Source of the DNA: Rhizophagus clarus
Taxonomy: Eukaryota > Glomeromycota > Glomeromycetes > Glomerales > Glomeraceae
NCBI GenBank assembly: GCA_015698045.1
Contig: BLAL01000060.1
Location: 2,501 to 66,500, forward strand
DNA length: 64,000 bases
Reading direction: 5' to 3'
In this document: positions 1-9,414 of the stretch, in pieces
Numbering within the stretch: the first letter of the stretch is position 1
Layout: every line of letters begins with the position of its first letter
Translations under genes and position numbers: made by a program
Notes under the pieces: model-generated
What the model saw: the letters and a program-made list of their open reading frames with translations, nothing else
Databases searched by the model: none
What the model was told of the DNA's origin: nothing

Positions 1-898
1 GGGGCCGCAACCCTAGCCGAACATTTTGTACATTTTGACGCAATAAAGTTAGAATGACATAAGCAGCCAGTTACGTGACCGAAAGGCTGTAGCTGGCTGG
101 CTTGCGTTAGATTACTCAGATCACGTAACAATCGACAACCCTAGTCCCAAAAATAACTTGTGTAATAATCAACATTAACGCAAATACTGCGACATGGCGC
201 AGCAGTGACGCAACCAAAACTGCACTTCTACACAGTCACGTGATGCCAGCTAAACTATTTACCATTATCCTACAGAAAGTCAGGTAAAAGTTTTGCCGTT
301 AACCCTAAAGGTTTCGGCCGAGTTCCGGTTGATTAAATCCTTTCTGATTTTGTATTATTAATTTGTTATAAATTAGTGAAACCGCATGGTTTACACCAAA
401 TTACTTGGTGTTTATACAAATTGTTAGGCATTTTATAATGTTTATTTGATTAATTTCGAATAATCTTCCAAATAAAATTAATAGTTCCTATTATAGCATA
501 ATAACTGGCAGGTTTCCCTTTGATCTTTCTTTAGAGAATTTCTTGGCGTTTCGTGTTCATATTCACTACTCAGGAGTCTAATTAATTTTAGCACATGTTT
601 TCATTTTAGAATGAAAAATATGTCGCCATAATAAGAATATCATTTTTCTTGGCGTTTGGTATGGAACAACATGTACGTTCCTGGGTTTTTATTGGTAAAG
701 ATTCAAAATATAGTTTTAATAGGTGATGGAATAAGTATATAAATGAGCCATTTGGCGACAAAATGACGTTAGATTTACCATTAAAGTTGATAAATGACAT
801 CGTTAGTCAAATTTATCAGTATACTATTTACTATATAAATAATTTAGAGCACCCATACATCTCGAACCCTAAGATAACCCTAAGCCAATCATAATCTG
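1..898. repeat. Subtelomere-like repeat, copy 1
   Basis: This segment recurs almost base for base about 1,896 bases further on (1901-2788). Examples are the stretch with TTTTGTACATTTTG at about 25, the GGCTGGCTTGCG at about 96, and the ACCCATACATCTCGAAC near the end. It is relatively GC-rich for the window and holds several AACCCTA/AACCCTAA words (10, 138, 301, 864, 875), CACGTGA-type palindromes and GGCGCAG words. No coding frame of note is present. The words match the TTAGGG telomere unit, which suggests subtelomeric origin, but no terminal telomere array is seen. Its true left edge may lie outside the window. Confidence 0.75.
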
Positions 899-1894
899 AG
901 TCTGTGGTCACGTGACCTAACTGTAACCCTAAGGAATAGTGTGTTGTGAGCGTCAATTGATTTGACGTGGAGTAACGAATTTGGTAACAAACCTGACAGA
1001 AAAACTCCTGATTGGTTGTCTAGTGACTGACGCAACCATTGAGGAACGTCAATGTCAACCCTCAGCCCACGTTTCTGATTTAGTCACGTGACCCAAAGTT
1101 GATGCCAGTTGTGTCACCCCAAAGTGGCGCAGCCAGCTAAACTTTGGCCAAAGCCGACCAGATAATTTATTTTCTAACAGATAAATGTTTACCCGTTCCG
1201 AATTCTTCAAATTTTTTGCTGTGGCGCAGCAACCAATCAAAAGTTTATCTGAAGAAGTCACATGCGGCGCAGTGCGCAGTAAGTCACGTGATTACCAATT
1301 TTCATGAAAAATTCTAAGTCTTTTTACTGCGCCGCAGTAATTAAATTAAACATTAATCCTGATTAACAACCCTAATGGATGCACAAAGAGATTTAGTCAA
1401 GTGGCACCCATATGGTCGCCCCTTGTTTCAATTTAAATTAAGGAATTAATTTTCATGCTTTAAGACATTAGTCCTCCTTTTTTAAGTTATTGGGTACTAC
1501 CGCATGGAATTTTTTAATTCGAAAAATTCATGAGATTGGTTCATCAATTGATTGGTGAAACTCATATAAATAAACATGTGGTTTGGAAAACGAGAATGTT
1601 AATTTATTTTTCATTCTTAATTCATTTTAAATGAAACATGCGTACATGTTGTTTTCCATGTAAAGGAAATAAGTAGTTAATAATTTAGCATAATTTTGCT
1701 TACATAAGATGTATTGGAGTTGTATTTAAAGGCCCAGTTATCCGACTATAAGACGATGTCTTCTTTGCTTTTGTTAATTCAGAACTAACGACGTCGTCAG
1801 TTCAGAATAACTCTTTACTTACACTTACTCCTAATATAACATTGACCCTAACCCTAAACGCGGGCCAATATTTTTCTGGTCAGATAAAAGTTTA
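899..1894. repeat. Diverged spacer unit between the two repeat copies
   Basis: About 1 kb between the two near-identical copies. It shares their vocabulary (GTCACGTGA, GATGCCAG, GGCGCAGC, AACCCTAA, CCGCATGG) and the same order of a motif-rich first half and an AT-rich second half, but aligns poorly overall. It ends in ACCCTAACCCTAAAC at about 1843-1858. A reasonable reading is a diverged middle unit of an A-B-A tandem array with a unit near 950 bases. No gene is seen. Confidence 0.5.
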
Positions 1895-2788
1895 CCCAAA
1901 GCCGTAACCCTAGCCAGATGTTTTGTACATTTTGGCGCAGTAAAGTTAGGATGATGTAAGCAGCCAGTCATGTGACCGAAAGGTCGTGGCTGGCTGGCTT
2001 GCGTTAGGTTACTCAGATCATGTAACAATCTACAAACCTAGTCCCAATAAAAGACTTGTATAGTGATCAACATTAACGCAAACATTGTAACATAGCACAG
2101 CAGTAACGCAACCAGAACTGCACGTCTGCGCAATCACATGATGCCAACTAAACTATTTACCATTGTCCTACAGGAAGTCAGATAAAAGTTTTACTATTAA
2201 TCCTAAAGGTTTCAACCAAATTCTACTGATTAAATCCTTTTTAATTTTGTATTATTAAATTATTATAAACTAGTAAAACCGCATGGTTTGCGCTAAAATT
2301 CTTGGCGTTTATACAAATGTTAAGTATTTCGTAATGTTTATTTGATTAATTTTGGATAAACTTCCAAATAAAGTTAATAGTTTCTATTATAGCATAATTA
2401 CTGGCAGGCTTCCCCTTGACTTTTCTTTAGAGAATTTCTTGGCATTTCACGTTCATATTCACTGCTCAGGAGTTTAATTAATTTTAGCACATGTTTTCAT
2501 TTTAGAATGAAAAATGTGTCGCCATAATAAGAATATCATTTTTCTTGGCATTTGGTGTGAAACAACATGTACGTTCCTGGATTTTTATTGGTAAAGATTC
2601 AAAATATAGTTTTAATAGGTGATGGAATAAGTATATAAGTGAGCCATTTGGCGATAAAATGATGTTAGATTTACCACTAAAGTTAATAAACGATGTCGTT
2701 AGTCAAATTTATCAGTATACTATATTACTCTATAAATAATTTAGAGCACCCATACATCTCGAACCTAAGATAACCCTAACCCTAATCC
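1895..2788. repeat. Subtelomere-like repeat, copy 2
   Basis: Near-identical direct copy of 4-895, differing by scattered substitutions (many of them C/T or G/A) and small indels. It ends with two consecutive AACCCTAA words at about 2770-2785, directly against the truncated TIR element that follows. No coding potential is seen. Confidence 0.75.
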
Positions 2789-2789
2789 A

Positions 2790-3545
2790 GTCTGCCTCAA
2801 ATAAAACTCCAGACCTAAAAAAAAGAAAAAGAAATCAAACATCAGTTAACGTTCGTTAATAAAAATAAAAAATTTTTTAAAAATTACTTTCGAAATGATG
2901 TTCAAAGCCGCATGCTCAGTATTCTGAATTATAAAAAGTAAGAACAAACGTATGATAATGTTCGTTAAATAAAATTAAAAAATAAAATTGAATATTAATA
3001 TTAACGTTCATTAAATTAAATTAATAAAAAAAGTCCAGATCTGTACTTCAGCTTCTAGACCTAAAAAAAGCAAAAATCGAACATTAATATTAATGTTCAT
3101 TAAATAATAAAAAGGTCTAAAACTGTATTTTAGCTTCCAGTCCTAAAAAAATTAGAATTAAACGTGTTTAATGCTAACGTTCGTGAATTAAACTTCAATA
3201 AAAAAATTTTTCGAAGGTTTTACCATCAGAAAAAAAAAGTCTGGAGCTATACTTCAGCTTCCAGACTTAAAAAAAGCAAAAATTGAACGTTAATATTAAC
3301 GTTCATTAAATTTTAAATAATAAAAAGGTCCAGAGCTGTACTTTGGCTTCCGGTCCTAAAAAAAATTAGAATCTAATGTGTTTAATGCTAACATTTGTAA
3401 ATTAAATCCAATAAAAAAAATTTTTCAAAGGTAAAACCTTCAAAAAAAAAAGTCTAGAACTGTACTTTGGCTTCCGGTCCTAAAAAAATATAAAAATTGA
3501 ATGTTTATAATGTTCGTTAAATAAATTAATATACTTGAAGGCTTT
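2790..3545 (-). repeat. Array of exon/intron-like modules (partial)
   Basis: On the minus strand, about six units begin after a T-rich tract ending in TAG or TAA. Each has an exon-like core of about 27 nt containing TCTGGAAGCTGAAGTACAG or a variant. Spacers of 60-110 nt follow, with words such as AACGAACGTTA and ATATTAACGTTC. Several cores are followed by CTTTTT rather than GT, so splice donors are less convincing here than in the other arrays. Copy number differs from the related element at 28230-28330, so units have been gained or lost. Confidence 0.55.
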
Positions 3546-4482
3546 AACCTTCGAAATGGAGAGTCCAGAGTCATTCTTCAGTATCAAGGACCTCTAATCT
3601 TTGAAATGGAGAGTCCAGAGCCATTCTTCAGTATCAAGAACCTCTACCCTTTGAAGTGGAGAGTCCAGGGCTGTTTTTTAGCATCAAGGACCTTTAACCT
3701 TTGAAATAGAATCTGGAAAGGGCTTTGGGCTCATCCAAAACTTAGAAAAGAAACTACAAAAAAAAAATTTTTAAAATAGCTCCGCAAGATAGATCTTGTC
3801 ATTTTTGTCTGTAAAACTTCAAAATTCGAAAACAAATTTTTTAACTTCCTAATTTCTCGTTCATCCTGCACTTTAAAACTATAAGTAAAAAATTTTTGTT
3901 TGAATCTGGAACTTGTACCTTTGGCATTCTGCCGAACATTAGAAACTTGTTTTAAAGACTTCAAACCTTATAAAGAAACAGTATTTTTTATTTTTTTTTT
4001 TTAAAAAAAAATTATTCTTAAAGTCCGATTATCTGACAAGCTTCAAAGCTTAAAAAAGAATCCATTAAAAATTTATTTTTTTTTTTTTTGGTATCTTTAA
4101 ACAAATTATTTTTTTTAAGGCATTAAAAAATTATTTCTTTAAAAGTATTATAAAATTATTTCTTTAAAGTGATAGAAAAAAATTATTTCTTTAAAAAAGT
4201 TTAAAAATTAGCAATGTAAAGTTTATCAAAATAAATATACAAAGTTTATCAAATTAAAGAAGAAAATTGTGAAAATCTTCAAAGATTTTTGTACGAAGTG
4301 TTTTTAAAAATCTGCAATTTTGGAGATTATCACAAATTTTTCATAAAAAAAATCTTTGAAAAAAATAAAAAATAATTTCTGCAGTATTGCGCAGATTCGT
4401 AATAAAATTGCATTAAAAAAATGCGGCAATCTGCTAAAATTGCAGATCACTGCAGATCTGAACTGAAATAACTTTCCCGATA
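2790..4482 (-). mobile_element. Truncated copy of the CATCGGGAAA-ended TIR element
   Basis: Read on the minus strand, this stretch matches the left part of the element at 26600-30525. The match covers the terminal TTTCCCGAT end (4473-4481), the AGATCTGC-rich subterminal zone (4380-4470), the TTTAAAGAAAT repeats (4090-4210) and the TCTGGACTCTCC units (3545-3720). It lacks the TTAA-flanked insert present in the other copy, so it is a natural empty site. It stops abruptly at about 2790 against the subtelomere-like repeat, so the other end is missing. No transposase is present. It abuts the virus-like fossil at 4483 and probably inserted into it. Confidence 0.7.
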
Positions 4483-5545
4483 AAACTTACTATGTATTTT
4501 TTTTCCAAGTGCTGATATAGGTTCAAGTAACTCTGTATTTTTATCGATTTTAGGTGGACCTTCTGGAATTTTAGATGGATCTTTTTGCCACTTTTCATCT
4601 ACTAATCTTACTATATCATGGAAATCTTCAGACTATTCAACTGATGTCTCACCAGTTTTTAGTTCCTGTGCTGTCATCCTTTTAAGAAGTAGTTCTTGTA
4701 TAGCCTGAATTGCCCTTTCTGCATATAACTGCTTTTGTGACGTCCAGGTTCGCCAAATCTTATCATAACTCCAATGCTATTAAGAAAAAAATCACGTATT
4801 TGTGAGTTAGTAAATTCTGAACCAAAATCAGTTTCTAGTTTATGAGTAAGAGGTTAGATATAATTACATCCATATATTTTAATAAATGCTTTTAATACGC
4901 TATTAGCTGTCTTACTTTTGATAGGTTCAGCATCTACTCGTCTTCTGGATATTTCTACTACTATGAGAAAATAATGGTATCCCTTGGGGTCTATAGACAT
5001 TTCTCCTAAATCAGACTGCTGAGTAGCATTTTGTTTCTAGACGATCACTTTTGAACGTTCAGATCTTTTTTTTTAGGAGGTCATTAATAGATGTTATAAT
5101 ACTCTTGAACTTTAAGAAGACGTGCTGGTACCCATGATAGGTTATAAAATTTGTAATACCTTTCTAAAGAGGTCATATTGTTTAAAATTAAAGATTTACT
5201 TCTAGAATTCAAATTTGTGATCATGACAGAGATATATTGTGTAAAGTTTAAAAAGAAGACAGAAACATCTTCAAAAGTTCAGGATATGACTGATAAAGGT
5301 CGATATCGAATTCATGGTGATTGTATTATTTGTGGAACGTATAAAAATACCCTTACTGGTGAAAATTGGGAGGTTAAAACACATAGTAAAAGAGAAATTC
5401 TGGATGCTAAGAAAAAGAGAAAGAAGACGGCTATGAATAAGAAGGCTAAGAAACTTAGTTTTAAGATTTTAGATGCTAATGAGAATGTTCAGACTTATAT
5501 TAAGAGGTATTTAAGGGATGCAACGAAAGAGGATTAATTACAATT
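4483..5545. pseudogene. Virus-like fossil (Polinton/Maverick-type?): integrase and DUF5679-like parts
   Basis: The minus strand of about 4500-5040 carries a broken retroviral-type (rve) integrase. Readable pieces include GEMSIDPKGYHYFLIVVEIS and RFGEPGRHKSSYAERAIQAI, which fit the Polinton/retrovirus integrase fold. On the plus strand at 5223-5537 lies a short frame beginning MTEIYCVKF with a CIICGT zinc-ribbon-like knuckle and a lysine-rich tail, resembling the DUF5679 family known from large DNA viruses and related elements. Integrase and DUF5679 in opposite orientations suggest a Polinton-like or other virus-derived insertion. No capsid or polymerase is seen. The integrase is broken in several places, so this looks like an old remnant. 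An LTR-type integrase is the main alternative. Confidence 0.5.
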
Positions 5546-5888
5546 TTTTTAGGTATATTTGTATGCTATTAGGAGGTATAGATGAAATTTTTGCATATCT
5601 ACTTAGGCTTTAAAATGCATTTAAGCTCATTCCTGAAAATGGGACAGATTGGTTCAGATGGGATAGATTAAATACCCAAAAATAAAAGTTTTTTTGGAAA
5701 ATATCTCTTCTCAAAACTTTTTCTATATTTATCTGTTCTATTGTCCTATCTGTCCCATATTCTTATTTGTTATTCGTTTTCTCTTTCTTTCTTTGTTAGA
5801 TTAGTAATTTGAGTAATTATATATGGGACAGATAGTGGGACAGATAGTGACAGATGGATAGGTATGGTATGAATAGGATTTTATCTAT
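5546..5888. other. Non-coding AT-rich spacer with GGGACAGAT words
   Basis: No gene is seen. The word GGGACAGAT/TGGGACAGATA occurs at about 5640 and twice near 5823-5840, and its complement (CTGTCCCAT) appears at about 5750. This forms a loose inverted arrangement of about 200 bases that may be a small foldback element. Confidence 0.35.
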
Positions 5889-6035
5889 GGTATTGTTAGA
5901 GACACGCCATAAAGGCGCTAGAAGGCTAACTGGATAGGAGATCTGATCGAGTTCCAACGAAGTTGGGATGTATACTGGGGGCTTTAGCCACAGGCGACCA
6001 GAGGTCAATGCCGACGACTCATAAAGCAAAACATT
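5889..6035 (-). mobile_element. Remnant 3' end of a LINE/SINE-type retroposon
   Basis: This island is GC-rich compared with its surroundings. On the minus strand it ends in GTGTCTCTAACAATA, which closely matches the GGTCTCTAACAATAAAT end of the retroposon at 30553-33322 just before its tail. It looks like a short, 5'-truncated copy of a retroposon 3' region. The expected AAAT tail is degraded, and no target-site duplication could be seen. Confidence 0.4.
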
Positions 6036-6111
6036 AATGGGAATATAATTGATGAAAAAATCTTAAAAATCAAATAAAATCCTTTTAAAACGAAAAAGAT
6101 AGAATAGATTA

Positions 6112-6702
6112 TTGATTTGTGAATACCTCAATAATCATTCAGTTTCATCTAGTAAACGAGTTCTTGAATCACGTCAAGAATTCTTATGGAATCTTATCAA
6201 TGATCTTGTAATAATTTTTGAAATGGATGACCCTTATCTTACCAATTATTTTGAGACTATACGACTACAGAAGTGCATCAGGAGGGACTTGATCGCCTAA
6301 CTGCTTACTATCCAAATGGGTTGGTACAAATTAAAGGAATATATCATCAAGAGGTTTTAGAAATAAAGCGTAAAAATCCACAGAGTAGAAGGGCAGCAGG
6401 AGTTGTCAAAACAAAATTAAAAGATTATAATAATCAAAGAAAAAAGGGTAAAAAAAGGCTGCCAAACCTGCACAAGAAAGAAGATCTAGTAAAATACTAC
6501 CCGAACTTCAGTCCAGGCAAAAAAAGATAACAAGTAATAAACATCAGACTACAAAAGATGAAATAGTGATTCTTTCATCTTTAAAAATATATAAAAATAA
6601 ACTTCCAGATGATACCATTACTTCCGTTCATGAGCAATTGTCAGAAGTTTGGACTGTAAAAAAAGTACGAGATTGGTGGAATTATCACAAAAATAAATAA
6701 TA
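6112..6702 (+). pseudogene. Broken homeodomain-like gene
   Basis: Coding-like text runs through three frames: 6112-6300 (frame 1), about 6273-6530 (frame 3) and 6542-6702 (frame 2). The last piece ends in KKVRDWWNYHKNK just before a stop. That resembles the third (recognition) helix of a homeodomain, with LPDDTITSVHEQL as the preceding helices. The middle piece is basic (RRAAGVVKTKLKDYNNQRKK). The frame changes suggest a decayed gene; introns could explain one change but no good splice sites were found. The homeodomain reading rests on about 45 residues and is tentative. Confidence 0.4.
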
Positions 6703-7317
6703 TATGGAACAATTAAGTAATACCCGTCATTATTTTTCTTTTGTATCATTAAATTAACAAAAATAATATTAATTAATTAATAAATAAATAAAAACCTTCA
6801 ATTTCTCATTAAAATCACTAATCTAACCGCTTTTTTGAGATTAAGTATTTTGATTGCTTGCAAAAAAATACGTATAATTGGTAATTTAAAATGGAGTAAA
6901 GTTTTTATACAAACTTGCATCTAGAGGCTAAAGCGAATATTATGGGAAAAGTTGGTTCAAGGTAAAGTTTTTGTAAAAGTGTTATATTACAGAAAGAAGA
7001 GCTTAAACGTGTAGGTGAAAACCTAAAAAAAAAGTTAATTAAGCTTTGTGGGTTCGTCACCTTGAGAGAAAAAAATGTTACATTGGACACCACTAGTCGA
7101 AAAAGGAATATTTGGCCTTAATGAAATTCGGTCTATATTCAACCAAAATTAAAATTATTCGCCCACAATTAGTAATGATCAATGATTATACATATATTCG
7201 ACCTTTGTTAAATCATAGTCGAATCTAATATTAATTGTGTATCACGTGAACTCACGTCGCGTATTACATAATCAAAGTTTAAAAAAAAGATCTTTATGCT
7301 TTTTTTAAACTTTTAAC

Positions 7318-7503
7318 GAAACTCTTTCCTTTTTTTCTTCGCCATTCCCTTTTTCCTTGCCCTCCCCTCTCTTTCATTTTTCACATCCTTTTGTCCTTCC
7401 CTGTCCTTTATCTTTCCCCTTTCTTTCGTTTTTTCCCTTCCCTTCATCTTTTCCTTTCCTTTTCCCTTTTCCTCTCTTTCTCTTTTCCCACTTCTCTTGA
7501 CCT
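7318..7503. repeat. Pyrimidine-rich leader before the module array
   Basis: About 185 bases of almost pure C/T (CCCTTTTCC, CTTTCTTTC variants) directly upstream of the first intron-like module. Comparable tracts accompany other arrays: 13255-13425, read on the minus strand, and 24480-24900. The pairing suggests the tract is part of the module-bearing unit rather than random low complexity. Open frames inside it are composition artefacts. Confidence 0.5.
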
Positions 7504-7569
7504 TCTGTTAAAAAAAAAATCTTTACAAAACGTCTGATTTTTACGTAGTTATTTTGGTCTTCTTAGACA

Positions 7570-8960
7570 TGAAACTTCAAGTAAGTTTTTCTTTTTTTCT
7601 CCCAATTACTTTTATTTAATAAACAGTTTCTAACAGTTTGTTTTCTTTCTTTTTTTTAGGTGTTCTCTCAAATCTCTTCCTTGGAACTCGGTGGGGGAAC
7701 TTATTTTTCTTTAATTTTTTAACGAACTTTGTTAATAGTTTGTTTTTTTCTTTTGTAGACAACTGGTTGGCTTTTCGGGATATCCAGTCATCTGTAACTT
7801 GTTGAGTCGTTTCTTTTTTTGTGGCTCTTCGACTCTTTGGAGCATTTCAGTGAGAGGGGAAGGGGAGTAGTTTTTGTATTATTCGATTTAATGAAATGTC
7901 ACTTAACATTCAGTTTTCTTTTTTTTTTAGGCGACCGACCTTTGGACATGAAGAGCTTCTTTTAATTACTCTTTAACAAAACTTATGTTTCATTTTTCTT
8001 TCTTTTAGAAAACCAAACCTTACGTGGAATTTTAACGGTTAAGTTTATTTTTTTTTAATCATTTTCTTTTTTTTTTCTAACAAAACTTACGGTTTGTCTT
8101 TCTTTCTATAGGAAACTAACCTCTAGACTCAGAATTTCGGTAAGATTCTTATCTTTTTTTAATTAATTTTTTTAGTTCCTTCTTTAATGGAACTATACTT
8201 AAATTCTTTTTTTTTCTTTTTTTTAGGCAATTAGTTTTTCAGATTCTTGGCGTATGAATAGAGAACACATAGGATTTCAGTGAGGAATTGGACGGTGGAA
8301 ATTCAGTAAGCAATCTGGTAAACAAACGTCCTTTTTTGTTTTTTTTCGCAATGATTATTAACATTTTGTTATTATTCTTTTTTAGATGACCGGTTTCTCG
8401 AACATTGCTAACGTTCGCTTTTTTTTTCTTTTTTTTTAAGCGGTTTTCAAGTTTCTCTTGGGATCGATTGGATATTGGTAAACAAAAAAAACAAATTTTT
8501 CTTTTCGCTTTTATTTTAACAAACTATTGCTAACAGTTCATTTTATTTTATTTATTTTTTTTTAGGCGATTCAGTGGTGATTATCTTGAAAGTTTGGACT
8601 TGGATTTTAGTAAGTAAAAAAGTGATTTTTTTTTTTACTTTTATTTTAACGTTCATTACTCATTGATCATTTTTTTTTTAGATAATTTCTCAAGTCTCTG
8701 ATGGAATACCTGCAGGTAAAAATGTTTTTTAATTTTTTCATATTATTTCAACGAATATTATACTAATATTCATTTTTTTTTTCTTTTTATAGGAAAATTG
8801 GCTCCACTGAAACCAGATAAAGTTTCATAGGAGAATAGTCTCAAAAAAAGCGATCATAAAGCTCTATGTAGGTATACCTTAGGCCACCATCAACAGCCTT
8901 CAGTTTTTACCTAAAAAATGTTAACATTCTTTTTCTTTCCATTTTTTTTTTAGAAAATTG
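7570..8960 (+). repeat. Array of about 12 exon/intron-like modules inside the CACTA element
   Basis: T-rich tracts ending in AG occur at 7659, 7758, 7930, 8008, 8111, 8226, 8385, 8440, 8565, 8681, 8792 and 8953. Each is followed by a 25-60 nt mixed-composition piece and then, in most cases, GTAAG, GTAAA or similar. The spacers contain TTTCTAACAG, TTGCTAACAG or TTGCTAACGTTC, which look like branch sites. Exon-like pieces differ in sequence from each other and contain stops in all frames when joined, so a protein product is unlikely. I infer a spliced or splice-mimicking non-coding transcript. Confidence 0.6.
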
Positions 8961-9414
8961 GTCTGGCTTTGAACTATAAATGCGTTTCTTTGCCACATGG
9001 GTCTTAATAGATAGTGGTTGTAGATGGATGGCGGACGGATGGATGGATGAGAATGATAATATATAGATAGATATTAGATAGAATTTTATATGTATAATAT
9101 GTAACTATTAATAAAATGTAGCTATAAATAAATGTTAATAAAACTACTATTATTCAGCCTTAAAAAATCTCTAGTTTGACCTATTTATCAATAATATTCA
9201 GATTATATATAGTAGTCGGATATAGTTTTTTTTTAGGTCGAATAAATATGTAAATGTCCTAATATAGGTCAAATTTTTCTTTCCGAATTTGAGACAATTG
9301 GCACCCTAAATACGCCAAAAAAATTGGCCTCAATTTGACATAAGTTAGATCGTCATTCGCCTATATTCGACCTGGTCAAATTTAGGCCGAATTGTCCTTT
9401 TTTGACTAGTGCAC

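Larger units (their letters stand above)
7091..9411. mobile_element. Non-autonomous CACTA (EnSpm-like) element
   Basis: The ends form terminal inverted repeats starting CACTAGTC: the left end is CACTAGTCGAAAAAGGA, the right end in complement CACTAGTCAAAAAAGGAC, and about 24 of the first 28 positions match. The trinucleotide CAC flanks both sides (7088-7090 and 9412-9414), as expected of the 3-bp TSD of CACTA elements. Subterminal zones repeat the word TATTCGACC/GGTCGAATA (about 7135, 7195, 9236, 9270, 9352). No transposase is encoded. Inside are a CACGTGA site (7245), a pyrimidine-rich leader (7318-7500) and an exon/intron-like array (7570-8960). Confidence 0.75.

Noticed and set aside
1-2788. 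Direct repeats as the two LTRs of a retrotransposon
   Set aside because: The spacer has no gag or pol text, no TG...CA ends or primer-binding site were seen, and the middle shares vocabulary with the repeats, which fits a tandem subtelomeric array better.
7570-8960. A real protein gene with many micro-exons
   Set aside because: Exon-like pieces vary in length without phase consistency and hold stops in each frame; a coding reading fails, although splicing itself remains possible.
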